Positions 28,401-40,150 of a DNA stretch of 64,000 bases are shown here, in pieces (the stretch's first letter is position 1; each line of letters starts with the position of its first letter). Source of the DNA: Gerris lacustris. Taxonomy: Eukaryota; Arthropoda; Insecta; Hemiptera; Gerridae. The notes under the pieces were generated by a model. That model was not told the DNA's origin, made no database searches, and saw only the letters and a program-made list of their open reading frames with translations. A program made the translations under genes and the position numbers. Location: NCBI GenBank assembly GCA_951217055.1, contig OX578284.1:26376187-26440186 (forward strand). The letters run 5' to 3'.

Positions 28401-28816
28401 TCCCTTGAATGAATTTAGTTGTGATTTTATTCAGGATTATCAATTAGAATTAGATTTTAATTTCTTTATTGGTTTAGCTAACATTCCTGAGGACAGGACC
28501 TCTAGAGGTTTGAAATTGTGAACCTGTTCCAATATATCTCCATTGAATATTACATTATGGCATCTTTGTTCCCTTGATGAATTTAGTTGTTTTTTTCATT
28601 TTTCTTCAATTTAGAATGTTGAGTAAACACAAATTAATAATACATACCTATGATAAGTTTTAATAAATAATATCTAATATTATAGCACCTTTTTCTGATA
28701 TTTATGATGTATTGTTATTTATAATTTTGTTATTTTTATTCCAGTTATTTGTCATCTACCTTGGCAAGACTCTGGAAGGTCAGATTGATTTACAAAAATC
28801 TAGATGGAATTCATGA
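19329..28816 (+). CDS. Tetraspanin, TspanC8 class (Tspan33-like), seven coding exons
   Basis: Joined coding exons are 19329-19415, 19544-19768, 23823-23996, 24215-24346, 25892-25939, 27323-27439 and 28745-28816. All junctions are GT..AG and phase 0, giving 284 residues. Membrane segments lie near residues 17-43, 70-94, 105-126 and 248-270, with short cytosolic ends. After TM2 come the GC pair (90-91) and an REN motif. The large loop has CCG (165-167) and eight cysteines: 165, 166, 184, 192, 198, 199, 214, 235. NCS at 183 and NAT at 201 are possible N-glycosylation sites. Known of the family: eight loop cysteines define TspanC8 tetraspanins, which bind ADAM10 (Kuzbanian in flies), govern its exit from the ER and so affect Notch cleavage. 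The segments [13 protein letters not shown] and CGVPFSCC resemble vertebrate Tspan33. Which fly paralogue is the orthologue was not resolved. The start codon follows a plausible 5' leader and leaves the normal short N-terminus. Confidence 0.93.
19544..19768 (+). CDS. Tetraspanin coding exon 2
   Basis: Residues 30-104: rest of TM1, small loop, TM2 and the GCLGSLREN signature. Acceptor TTCTTGTAG, donor TTT|GTAAGT. Confidence 0.95.
20576..21373. mobile_element. pogo/Tigger-like non-autonomous element
   Basis: Ends CAGTAGAGTCTCGCTAATCC and inverted CAGTAGAGTCTCGTTTATCC, flanked by TA (20574-20575 and 21374-21375). TA duplication and these ends fit the Tc1/mariner pogo group. The 798-bp interior has no transposase. 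A degraded relative ends at about 42148. Confidence 0.82.
21410..21490. repeat. Modular-core family, core-only fragment M3
   Basis: Contains GTGATATTCCTTTATCCCAA and AATATCCCTTTGTCTTAATA but none of the terminal modules. Confidence 0.65.
22515..22878. mobile_element. MITE-like element with an internal hairpin
   Basis: TAGGCTGTGAA at the left and its reverse complement at the right. Near its right end, GGCAATATTTACTGTC pairs with GACAGTAAATGTAATTGCC around a TCGCTTCGCTC loop (about 22803-22848). Confidence 0.5.
23823..23996 (+). CDS. Tetraspanin coding exon 3
   Basis: Residues 105-162: TM3 and the first helices of the large extracellular loop, including [13 protein letters not shown]. Acceptor ATTTCAG, donor GAG|GTAAGA. 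Confidence 0.95.
24215..24346 (+). CDS. Tetraspanin coding exon 4
   Basis: Residues 163-206: carries the CCG motif, the NC and KC cysteines and the PFSCC motif (six of the eight loop cysteines). Acceptor AATTTCAG, donor ACG|GTAAGA. Confidence 0.95.
24650..24712 (+). repeat. 21-bp tandem triplet
   Basis: Three units of TATTATGTGGCACAAAAGCT plus A, with one G change in the third. Confidence 0.9.
24763..25016. repeat. Long fold-back repeat, ~115-120-bp arms
   Basis: Arm 24763-24883 is closely complementary to 24901-25016 with a 17-nt loop; the inner ~40 bp are almost perfect. A single arm recurs at 7845-7985. It lies within tetraspanin intron 4. Confidence 0.87.
25892..25939 (+). CDS. Tetraspanin coding exon 5 (16 codons)
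   Basis: Residues 207-222, including MCGYG with the seventh loop cysteine. Supported by frame, splice sites (CATTTTAG / TCT|GTAAGT) and family similarity. Confidence 0.9.
25940..27322 (+). other. Tetraspanin intron 5
   Basis: Mostly occupied by an element bounded by inverted GTGGGGGCAAA motifs (26123-26949), followed directly by a hAT-type end beginning CAGTGGCG at 26951 and a G-run near 27005. The rest is AT-rich. Confidence 0.7.
26123..26949. mobile_element. Element bounded by GTGGGGGCAAA inverted ends
   Basis: Left GTGGGGGCAAA at 26123-26133; right TTTGCCCCCAC at 26939-26949. Internal motifs GATGTTTGCCCCAT and GATCTTTGCCCCAT repeat the end sequence. No transposase or clear target duplication. 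Confidence 0.5.
27323..27439 (+). CDS. Tetraspanin coding exon 6
   Basis: Residues 223-261: end of the large loop with the eighth cysteine (C235), then the first part of TM4. Acceptor TTCTATAG, donor CAG|GTAATA. Confidence 0.95.
27440..28744 (+). other. Tetraspanin intron 6
   Basis: Contains a segment sharing the motif gacgtcaaaat next to gctctcattggc with 44205 and 48150 (here about 27780-27865), and an imperfect direct repeat (28328-28422 with 28470-28590). Nothing coding seen. Confidence 0.65.
28328..28590 (+). repeat. Imperfect direct repeat in tetraspanin intron 6
   Basis: 28328-28422 and 28470-28590 share ACATTCCTGAG.ACAGG, CTCTAGAGGTTTGAAATTGT, GAACCTGTTC and CTTTGTTCCCTTGA. The second copy has a short insertion. 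Confidence 0.85.
28745..28816 (+). CDS. Tetraspanin coding exon 7 and stop
   Basis: Residues 262-284: end of TM4 and a short cytosolic tail, then TGA at 28814-28816. Acceptor TTATTCCAG. Confidence 0.92.
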   Translation, partial: LFVIYLGKTLEGQIDLQKSRWNS

Positions 28817-28825
28817 AATATTGTT

Positions 28826-28881
28826 GCCTACCGGGCCGGCTGAGAGCAAGCCCCCGGTAGGCCGTCTAGTCAACCTAGACG
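28826..28881 (+). repeat. Two tandem GC-rich hairpins just after the tetraspanin stop
   Basis: The first stem is 28826-28835 pairing with 28853-28862 (GCCTACCGGG, 10 bp, perfect), with an inner 4-bp stem GGCT/AGCC. The second is 28863-28869 pairing with 28875-28881 (CGTCTAG, 7 bp, 5-nt loop). They begin 9 nt after the stop codon, in the presumed 3' UTR, in DNA that is otherwise AT-rich. Role unknown. Confidence 0.8.
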
Positions 28882-31168
28882 CCCAGCCATAGTTACAATA
28901 ACCTGATCCCAACCAATGCTCGTCTTACTTCAAGGAGGTATCCACAGAAATGTTATCGTACAAACATCGCACACAGTTCTAATTGATTAAATGTGGAAGG
29001 TGTTATAAAGCGAACATTGGATTAAATGGATTCTTATAACCAATTTTTTAAAAAAAGGCTGATGTTTTCTTACCAGTCTGTATTTTATATTAATTTATTT
29101 CGTTGATAGCCTCCTTGTTAAAATTATAATTACTCTAAAACTATAAGCAGAGTAATTCTATACTTATATCAATTTGATGTCAGTATAAATCTCTACCAAT
29201 GTATAAATATTCATTTTTCATTTCCACCTTTTTTATCGTCTCTTTTGACTGACAAAAAAATATTATTTTCCTCATAAAATATTGTAAATAATTCAATCAA
29301 CTTTTATTATCTATGTACTTTGTTTTTAGTATTTCGTATAAAAAAATAACTATAATATTTTACACAAAATTCTTATATGATTTTTTCCATTATTATTAAA
29401 GTCAAAATTCACAATTTAAAAATTAAAATTATATCTCTAGTTAAATGATACTATATTATCTTATTGTTGGAGTTTGCAATAAATGGACCATCTAGAATCA
29501 AGAGCAATTAGGATATAGTGGCTTATGTCACATTGTGATATTTTATTCGTATTGGGAAGTAAATAAAGCAAAATATATTTAAATAAATTTATTAATAATT
29601 CAATTTATTGTGTATTAATTTGGTGAACTTAATACATTTCTATAAAATGTTTCTTTTGAATTTATTTATTCTAGATCTAGATGCAATCAAAATGATTTTT
29701 ATTTGAGACAATTAGAGTGTTAAGCGGTAAAGGTAAACATTTCTTCTTCAATTTAATGTTGTGAACGTGTTGTAAACAATTTCATTTTGAAGTTGAATTA
29801 CTTTTAGTCCCAATTGCTTGATGTTTCAGTCATATCTTTCTTCAATTATCATACACGGTAACTTGTGAAATGCCAATTGGTTTAGACTTTAGCTTTAGTA
29901 AATCCTGATCTAATTACTAATTAATTTTTTTTTTTGTAATTCAGTCTTAGTTTACAAATCTAAGGATAGACCAACTAGAGGAAAGTTTGAGTATACTTGT
30001 GTATATATGAAGATGAAGTTCTTGGTATTCTTTTGTTTACTGTGTTAGCTGTAGGTCCAGAAGTTTGGTACGGAGTGTTGGGGGATCTGCAGGGGTTTAG
30101 AACATGTTTTTTCTGGAAGGTTAGTTCAAGACTTGAGGTTAATATATTGCCTGTGCCCTTGGGAGGTTACTGGAGTTAAGTGCTTCATATTTTATATCAT
30201 CCTAGTACCTCAGTGTTATGAGCAATCTTTGGAGATACACTTTGAACCCTACTGAGGGTTAGTGTGGTGATAAGAGGTTTCCATGTTTGAAACTGCTTAA
30301 AACAATCTTCTCTGTTAAAGTTGTTAGAGTTTCTATAAATCTCTATGGATTATCTATCCTGTTAATATTGCGTAAGATGAATGCACTTGGTGTTCTTAAA
30401 TTTGATAAATTGGCCTGAGTGCATTTAAAGTGTTAGCCTCCATCGTGTCTGGTCCTTCATCTTCTTGAAGGTATGTAGATACTTTGCTGCTTGTTTAATC
30501 AATAAAAAATACAAGTTTTCTGCAGATGTCCCCAGTACTGCTAGGGCGTCTTCTTTGCTGCTAAATTTGGAATAAATTGTTCAGTCCCAATAGTTTAAAA
30601 CTTCACATTTTCTTTTCCCTGGAATAGGAAATCAAAAATGCTTCTACATCAAGCTTTTGTTCCGAGGATTTCTTAATTCAAACAACTGGCTAATTAATAA
30701 TTGCTATATTGTACTTAATAGCGCCACTTTTTTATTACAGTTAACAAAGTTAATGTGATGTTTATATAAGTTTTTGATTGCATGAACTTTTTATTATTCT
30801 TGCCAATATATATTCTTTTAATCAATAATTTTTCTAACAACAAACATTTTTATAAATCTCATTAAATTAATATTATTTATTCTTCTCTCATTTGTGTCAA
30901 TTACTTCCCAAAACATAGAACAGTTGTATATATTTAGTCCTAACAATTTAGTGAGAGCTCAATTTTAGATGGGAATATATGCTCTATGAAGCTTAAATTC
31001 TTATTTGTAATACCTCAAGTTAGGGTGTAGAAATTCATTTTATATACATATGTGTTATAAATAAGTCCATTTATTTAATATTACTATTTTAAGTTTGTAA
31101 CTGAAAATGTTCAGATGTGTACAGTTGGGAGCTTGGTGGTTTTATTTTATTTTATGATATTGTTCATT
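28882..31168. other. Tetraspanin 3' UTR and downstream AT-rich DNA
   Basis: Section 30120-30180 is weakly similar to 28215-28255 (GCCTGTGC.CTT..GAGGT.ACT). No further gene recognised. Confidence 0.45.
29478..29567 (+). promoter_or_regulatory. Candidate polyadenylation signals for tetraspanin
   Basis: AATAAA occurs at 29478-29483 and again at 29562-29567, implying a 3' UTR of about 660-750 nt. The motif is common in AT-rich DNA, so this is tentative. Confidence 0.35.
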
Positions 31169-31428
31169 TGAGGCGTTCAAAACCAGAACGGGCCATCCCT
31201 CTAGAGTCCTGACCTGAGATACCTTTGCGGGCTAAGACACATGGCCCGGTTTGGTTGTAGATTTACAACTCTTTAAGCAGCTGGAACCAACCGAACACAT
31301 GCTGATATCTGTTGAGAAATAAGATAACTTAATATAGACCACTATGGCACTCAAATATAAGCTAAAACCAAGTGTAAGGACCACTCAGCCTGTTTGTGGG
31401 TTGGCCCGTTCTGGTTTTGAACGCCTCA
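31169..31428. mobile_element. Short MITE with perfect 27-bp inverted ends
   Basis: Ends start TGAGGCGTTCAAAACCAGAA and match exactly as inverted repeats over 27 bp. ATTT lies on each side if the TIR is read from GAGGCG, a possible 4-bp duplication. 260 bp, no coding. Confidence 0.85.
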
Positions 31429-34400
31429 TTTTTAAACCTGCATATTTTGGAGCTCTAACAAGAACTATATGTGATTAATTCAAAGAGGTACGGATTATTA
31501 TTGTTAAATGCTAAATGCTTTTGAAGGCCTTAAATTTACCTTTCTAATAAATTAATTAAATTTATGATCTCTTGTCAATATCAAAAAGATGTTCCTAGTA
31601 TCTCATCTTTCTCAAATATTTTGTTACTCAGTTTAAATATTTATCCATCGTGGTTATTCATGTTGACAATCATATACCTCCAACTTCTTATGAAACAAAA
31701 TGTTCAATCAATGCATGTTCATTTGTCAAGACTAAGAAAAATGTTCCTATTTTCTCATCTGTCCCAAAACTTTGGGACTTTGTTTTAATATTTATATATC
31801 CTAATTCATAAAGTCGTCTGGCCCAAACAAGATGTTACAATTAGGAAAAGACAAAATTGATTTAATTCTTCTTCCCTGATTATTTATTATATAAACCTCA
31901 AATTTTTATGACGTTATAAATATATCCATCAATTAATTTTATTTTGCTGAGGTAATCACTCGAAAAAAATGTTACTCTAAATGATTTTTTTATTACTTAC
32001 TTATAAGGCTACGTCTTGAAAAGGAGGCCATTTCTTAGGTTTGGTGAATCCCTAAGTGTCAAACTCATTTCAGCAGGGAGAGATTCATGACATTAGTAAG
32101 TCAGTTGCTATTGACGTGTTTTCTTCTAATTAGTCTAAACATAATATTTGACTCAAGTCATTACTCCACTAAGTCTCAATAATCTTGCCTTATACTCATA
32201 AATCCAACTTTCTGACAATAACCTTATATCCATACCCATACCACCAGTGGTCAAAATATCAGGTTTAAATTTCTTTCAATTTGTCTTATAAATCTTGGAT
32301 TTAATTATATCGTTATATCTTTTTGTATAATTTTTTTTTTTTTTTTAAATCTAATTAACACTATCTTTAAGATTCTTATTTAGTATTACACCTTCCCTAA
32401 AAATGTTAAGTATATTTGCAGAATATTTTCATAAACTTATTCTCTACCTTCATAATTTTAAATCTATTTAATTCACAATGATTATTAGCCTTAAAAGTTA
32501 ATTATAACTCAAAACCATACTTATTAATAGTGTTTATGTATTATTATTAATTATAATTCTTAAGAAACCACCTGTCCCAACATTTTCCACCGTAATATTA
32601 ACAATTATTTATTTATTTATTCAATTTGTTCCTTTTCTCTTTTCTTAATGCCTATTCTATATCCCATTAACTATTCTCTTCTCTTTAAATTATTTATTCC
32701 TACTCGTATGTTGTAAAATTTTAAATAAGAACCTCTGGATTTGTCCTTAGAATAATTAGTCTCATCCTTCTTCTTCTAGAATTTGTATAATCCATCCACA
32801 CAAAAGTACCGTCCACTTTCTGATCTCTTCACTTCTGAATATCTTTCTCATCTGAATTTTGTTGGAAAAAAAAAAAAAAAAAAATTTTGTTGGAAAAAAA
32901 TCTATAATTCTCATAATGATGTTTAGTTAATCTTTTAAAATCAAAATATGAAAACAAGTTAGTACTGTTGCTTTTTCTAACCATGAGTGTATGATTACAA
33001 ATTATTTTGAATAAAAATAAAGTGTATTTTATGGATTTATTCATAGCCTTTAAGGCTTCAAAAATCTAGAGTGAGCAATGTATCCAGTGAAGAAATAAAG
33101 AAAGAGTCCTTATAACAATAAAGCTATTTATGGTTTGAAAAATTGTGGCTATATCAATTAAATTACTTAATATTTAGAGGTGTCTTTATTATTCTAATCA
33201 GCTATGGTATTGATATAGGAATAATGAAAATGTATTTTTCCAATAAGTACAGATTATTAGAGAAATTTCTTTATTCTTATAAACAAGAAACTTAACTTGT
33301 AATAGGAATTAAGTTTGTGATTGAAAGACAGCTTTATAAATAAAACTGCCTGTTGTTAATCTCAAAATTTCCCTCAGGATACATAAAGATATTAGTTGAA
33401 ACGACTAACTTAAAATTACTTACAATGTTTTTGATTTTTTATTATTACTTCATTGAATAAGCAATCCCTTAGTTTCTCAGTTGAGTGGATTAAAGGATTT
33501 TACTTTTCAGTGTAAAAGGCATCTTACACTCAAGGTTAGAATAATAAAACAGTTCTTCAAAGAAAATAAATATTATTTGTGTTTTTTAGGGTCTGTTTCA
33601 TATTCCATTGATTAATTCATTATATAATAACATATATATTTTTTATGTAAAACAATACATATAACAGATGTGTGTTAAAATATTATTCTAAAATCAGTCA
33701 CTACTAATCATATAAATTCTAGTCCTGTTTGATATAATTGCCTGATTATTAATTAAAAATAAATATATTCAAGATCACAGATTTTATAGTTCAAACGTTT
33801 ATGAAGTTCTTTAAGGAGTGGTTCTCAAAATACTACTCTGAAAGATTATTTGTTTTACTTATTAAATTGTATATTATTAAAATTTGTAATGCAGTAAAAC
33901 TCCGATAATCAAATTCCCTTTTAGAATCAGGTAAATACTTGATTTTTATTTAAAATTAAAGGAAATATGTGCTCGAAGTAATTATGATTATATATGTATA
34001 ATTGAAGTTTTACTGTACGATAATTTCTAAATATATTTTTATTGAGTATCACTCTTATAATATAGGTAACAAATTATTACTAAATAGACCTTATGTAGTT
34101 TTTTAAATTGTACTACCAAAGATGGGCTAAAAATAGGATTAAACAGACAGTATTAAATACCATAGTGTCAGCTAATCATCAGGGTGCTGAAGATAATCCT
34201 AAAAATATACAATAGACTAAGAGCTCACGGAAGAAATGATGGTTCTCTCAAGGGTACTAGGAATCAATGGAGGAAACCACTGACTCTAAGAAGTGTTAAA
34301 TAAAATGGATCAATCTTAAGTTAAGAAACAAATTTAAAAATCAGTGTTTTCTTAGTAAACTGTTTACTTAGTTATAACTTAGGATAATTTCTATATAGGT

Positions 34401-35001
34401 TACTGATCTTCGTCTGTAACCTTAAATTAAAATTGAAAACCATAACAGTAATTTAGCAATTCATTAATTAATTGCTAAATTACTTGAAAATGTGTTTAGC
34501 TTTTAGGTTTCTGTACAAAGTACAAAAAGAAACCTTATATAACGGCTCTGACTGTCTGTCTGTCAGTTGGCATGTTTCAATTAATAAACTACTATAGCTA
34601 GGAACATGAAATTTGGCATTTGTGACAACTATACACTTTTTGGAGTTTTCACACTTCATATTTCCAAGATTGCGGGCGACTAAAAAAAAGTTTTTAGTCA
34701 CCATGATATGTTATACATCAATTTAAAGGTCTTGAAGTGTAGAAAAAGAATATGCAACTATTACACTTAATAATTTTAACTTAATCGTGCAGAAACCAGC
34801 GATTATCGCCTCATGTACTTACGTGAAGCACATCTTACTTGTTTAATGTTTTATTTTCTTAAAAATCATGGACACTATTTGGTGTGTCACAAATTACATA
34901 CGATGCCATATGAAAACTGAAGTAATTTCAAACAGCTAAGGCCATATACATTGTGGATTACGTGAGAGGTAAATCGGAGTCTGTGTGTGCTATTATAACT
35001 G
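31429..35001. other. Intergenic, AT-rich
   Basis: One repeat-like section at about 34485-34740 (GACTGTCTGTCTGTCAGTTG). Otherwise no signal found. Confidence 0.5.
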
Positions 35002-35152
35002 TACAGTTATTTCATAACTGTGCATTTATGTCATGACTGAGCAGTTGTCATAACTTGTGCAGTTATGTCTTAACCTTTGCAGTTATGTCATAACTTGTGC
35101 AGTTATGTCTTAACCTTTGCAGTTATGTCATAACTTGTGTAGTTATGTCGCC
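35002..35152 (+). repeat. Tandem repeat with palindromic units
   Basis: About seven ~20-bp units of GCAGTTATGTCATAACTTGT alternating with GCAGTTATGTCTTAACCTTT. Each unit contains the palindrome AGTTATGTCATAACT or a variant. The alternation makes a ~40-bp higher-order period. Confidence 0.9.
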
Positions 35153-38100
35153 AGGTATATGACCAGCTTTACAGCTCAATCAGATGCCAAACAGTAAACA
35201 AAACTTTTTAAGTGGAATAGTGTCGCAATTTTGTTGGGCATTCAGTTTTCGTCAAATGTAATATTGTTAAGTCTGTTGTATATGACATCATCATTAATTT
35301 ATTTACAATTTTCGATTGACTGCAATTTTGAAGCCTTCTAATTATTTATAGTTAAAAAAATAGAAATACAAAGAAGGGCTAATGTGAACGTTTGGAATGC
35401 TTTTTTCTCATACATAAAAACAATCTCATATCACCCTTTAAACAAATTAAAATTTAGCAAAAGTTGTTCTGATTTTATAAGTTCCAGCTAATACTCATAT
35501 AGTTTCAAAGATATCAATAGCTAATGTAATGTTTACTCGTGTGTTTCAGTCTCAATTAAACCACTCAAATAATTTTGAAAATTCTACTGTTTTAAGTAAA
35601 TAAATATGAAAAACAGACCTTTTCATAATTGTTATCATATGTTTATTTATTCCTATTTATTTTGTAACTGTCCCTTATGCTTGTAAATGTTCATATGATC
35701 TTCACCTGGTTGTATATTTCTCGTAAAATTTAAATAATAATAATATTCTATTTGTACTTTATTATTATTATTATTATTTTTAGAAAATGTGAATATAACT
35801 GTAAGACAAAAAAAAATGTCATAGTTAGAAGTAATATAAGCTTAGTTAATTATTAAAGGGTTGTCCTTATATAATATTTTTTAAATACTATAATATGCTG
35901 ATTTAATTGATGTAAATAAATAAAAATAGAAAAAGGAAAAACAGAAATAAAAATCTAATGTTGAGGGGAACAGTCCAAGTAAATTTGCTAAGTATTTTAG
36001 TACAAAATCGAAGGTTGCTTTTTTTAAAAATAAATTTTAAAACAAATATTTGAAGAACAGTTTACTTAAATTTAATTTATCAGGTTTAAAAACTATAAAA
36101 TATTAATTAAATAAAAAATTCAGCAATAGTTACTCGGTGCTATAATCTTTAAATTTCAAATACATATGTTTAATATCTGTGCTTTTATTGGTTAAATTTA
36201 AAAAAATCAAAATAATAAACAATTATTTTGTACTTGAATATTGATAAATCTTGAAATCTGTGCTTTAAAATTGCTAAAATAATTAAATATGTATTTTTGA
36301 TTAAATTCTAATATTTAGATGTTCATCAGATGCTTAAATGCAAAAATGAGTGCTAAAATGCTTAATAATTAACTTATTGCCAAAAATAAATTAAATTATT
36401 ATTTAAATTTAAAAAAAAAAAGTTGTTATTCTCCTCAACTACGATATAACTTTATTTTTTATCCTTTCTGAATTGTAGTTTTGAACAAATAGGACAACCT
36501 ATTAACTGTACAGAATGTTGTATGTTGACAATATTTTAAAATTGATTTTAATAAAAGTTGTGTTATTATTGTGCCGTCCCTTATGCCTGATTATATTGAG
36601 GCTCTTTCATCCCTTTTTATTGTCTCCTGATTTTTTAAATAGAATTTTTGTATATCTAAAGAATAAAAAAAAGAATATCTTACTCAATTATAAGTAACAA
36701 TTGTATATGTTTTATTAAATAGATGTAGAAATAATTGATTATCTTAGTAATTATTTGTGGGATATAAGGAAGACCTGTTATAATTTTTTTTAACACAATT
36801 AATTAGATTTGTTTTTTTACATCTTAATACGTAGCTTGAATGTCTTTGCTGGACAGGTAAGCCATTTTTGGTGTCTATGTCCGTTTAAAAAGTTTTAAGC
36901 TTTTAGTAGATATGGATACAAATTACATCTGTATCTGAGTTTATGGAAGTGGATTCCAGTATGAGATATTTTAAAGTTGGGTCTAAATTTAAATATGACA
37001 TATTTTTATCGAGTAAATTTCATAAATCTCTGTTTTTCTGGGTTCTCTGAGTTATCATTATTAATAACTGTGTTTCATACATCTAGAAAAAAGAAAATTA
37101 AAGTATATTGAGATCTATCTACCTCAACCTTTGATGATAAAATCCGCTGTGGTCTTTTATTCACCATTCTTCCTTGGTAAGCAGTAGTGCAATTAACTGT
37201 CATCCATCTCCTTTATTTGTCCTCGTCCTTTGTCCCCGATAAGAAACAGTGAGAAAAATTGTGATCATCTCACTTATCCTTTGATAAGGAATATTGTTTT
37301 AAACCTTTATCTGTCCTTGTCTCTTAATATAGAATCGTATGGTCTTCTCATTGCCTATTCCCCGATAACGAACATTGTGCTAAACCTTTTACCACTATTA
37401 TACCTTTAGAAAGCTTTACTTATCCTTTTAACAGGAATAATTGCAGTGAAACTTTTGCCTGACAGTACTTTATCAATGAGTTTTGGTATAGGTCTGAGAT
37501 CAATCTATTTTAGCCCAATTATAATCAAACTGATGGAACTTGCTTGTACACAAATGAAGGGAGTTTATATTGTGTGCATTACTTATAAAATTATGTGTGA
37601 ATTTTACTCTCACTCACAGTATCTGGACTCACCATCTTTACTGTGCTCTTGATTATAGTTTATTGTTAATTCTTTTAGTTATAATAAATATTTTATTAAA
37701 GATTGTTTTCCAATATTTCTTACTTTTGGCATTTTAGGGCTAGAAAGGTTTAAATTAAGAGAAACATAATGTCTCAATTTAAAAAATGTTCTCTGAACCT
37801 GCTTGCTCAACATAAAATGAATGCCATTATTATTATTAATTTAAAGCTAGATAAACTGTGATTATTGACCCAAAGTAAAATTTTGTTTATGATTTGAGAA
37901 TATTTTCGACTGAAATTTTATGATCATCATAAACCTTTTGAAAAGAATTTCCTAATGTGATAATCTTATTGATTATCATAAATAGAACAAAACAAGTTCG
38001 TTAAAAATTCTCTAAGAAAAATATTATTAATTTTTCACATGAAATAAATATTGATGAGTTATTATTCATCAGATAAGAGATATAAGGGGAAATTAAAGAC

Positions 38101-39789
38101 ATAATTCTTAACCTTACATCCCACCTTATGACTGTGTACCAATGTTAAATATGTATATATTGTATGTAAAAGTAGCTTTTATCAGAAAATATGATATTAT
38201 TTTTTATTTTATAACGTGTATTATCCTGCTTGTTTTAATTTTAAAGCAGATAGAAGATCTGTAATTGTATCTAAATTACTCTTACAATACTGTTCAGTAT
38301 TCACATATTATATTGAATGCAATTTTTTTCAAAGAACAAGTTATTTTGTTTGAGCAATTTTTTTTATTTATAATTTTAAGAATGTGTATTTGTATTACTA
38401 TGTATAATCTTTTTATATTATGTACTATTAATCAGATATATTGTTTTTTTTATCGTGAATCAGGCTTGAAATCTTAAATTTAATTTATTTGTTTAAATTA
38501 AATTTTGTTTTATTTTTATTTTTTTTAATTTTTAACGTACAGTTGAATCTTAAAAATATGAAATACCTTCTGCTTTTGTGAGTCGTGTTAAGGGTTACAT
38601 ATGTTTGAAAATAACTAAGTTTATAACATTGGCTATATTTCCTGGTCATATTCATGCCTAAAACATTGATCAAACTTAAGGGTCTTGGGAGGGACAAATT
38701 CTAGCAAACTACAGAAGAATCACCGTTTTGTTTCATTTGAAATTATTTACTTTGACAAAAACAATTGTCTTTCCCCAAAATTTTATCTAAATTCATATTA
38801 TGTTCACGTTCACACATAAGATACATTTAATAAGAATATCTCTTTAGAAATTCATATTTTATAAAGTCCTTGTTGATATCTATTTTCCCCCAATAAAACA
38901 CATATCTAAATAAACTAGATTTAATTGATCTGAAAGTTGCCTCATTTAATTCAGGTTGATATAATACTTATAAAAGGATGCCTCCCTTGACTAATTTCAT
39001 TAAAAGCCTTGAAGATGGGAAAGTCCTATAGAGACGGCCGCCCATCTATGCCCAGTCGCCCAGCTATTCACCTCCATGGTGTTAAAGTAAATATGTCCCT
39101 TCCCCTAATAAAAGTAGTTCAACCCTTTAAAATTTTGGGGAATCTTTAGTCCAATTCTTCTGCCAAGACAAAGTTATAAACCAAGTTTTTAATCCCCCAT
39201 TTCCCTTATTCGTACTATTATTAAAATTGAATTTAACTGTACTTGCATTATATTATCTTCATGATCCACATTTATGTAATATCATCAGCACTTTCTGTTC
39301 TCTCTCATAATATTCCTTACCTCTCTGAAATCAAAAGCAAATCACTTTCTTATGTTTGAACTTAAGTTAAAATACAATTTTTTTTTAGCCTCTCAATTTC
39401 ACTGAACCCCCAAATTGACCTAAAAGTATAACATTTAAATAGCTTTTCACCCGACTATTAAATTTAATAAGATTTGACTGTATTTGTGGTAATTATTATT
39501 ATTTTAATATGTTTAATTATAGTAAGACTTTATATATTATAGCTTTTTTAAATTATTAATTTATATATCTTTATTTTTTTAATTTCAACAACTGAGCTAT
39601 CAGAGTCCACAAGGTCTTAATAAAAATTAAAACTTCAAATAAATGTATTAATTATTTTTATGTATATTTTTGCTCCGGTGCATAATTATTCTTTTACTGA
39701 TTTTGCCATTTGGGATAGTTACCCAAAACTTTTAATTTTTTTGTGCTCAAATGCTGATATAGTTAATCTAATGCCATAATTAATATTAA
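35153..39789. other. Intergenic, AT-rich
   Basis: Contains a degenerate ~65-bp tandem pattern at about 37140-37445 (CGATAAGAA.CA.TGTG-like motif) and a small 44-codon frame at 39015-39149. No recognised gene. Confidence 0.5.
37140..37445 (+). repeat. Very degenerate ~65-bp tandem repeat
   Basis: Motif GATAAGGAATATTGT and relatives recur near 37174, 37238, 37292, 37363 and 37431, each in a similar pyrimidine-rich context (CTTATCC). Confidence 0.45.
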
Positions 39790-39793
39790 TTTT

Positions 39794-40150
39794 TACTTTC
39801 TCATATACCTAGGATACACAGTAAGAAAGTATTGTGATGGCACAAAATCAATTTGATGGATTTACTCGTTGTGCGTCCAAAAAGTGGTTTTTCAAAAAAT
39901 CAGTCAGTAGTCTGTACAGGCATGTGGAACCTTAAATACTGGGTTGATTTCGATGTACATGTTTAGAAAAATTAAAACCTAAGGCGAAATTGAGAAATTA
40001 ATTTTAGCTCTAAATTTGGGGGGCAAACACTCCCAAAAAAAAACCAAAAACTCGGAAAAAAATTTAAAAATTAAAAAGTTTCTGATGATTTTAATTTTAG
40101 TCCATTTAAATACAAATCTAACCTCATCAATAGTTTTCAGAGTAAAATTG
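39794..40150 (+). repeat. B-box-family repeat fragment, opposite orientation
   Basis: Begins TTACTTTCTCATATACC, passes GTATTGTGATGGCAC and ends in the TCCATTTAAATACAAATCTA section. The B-box part is missing. Confidence 0.65.
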
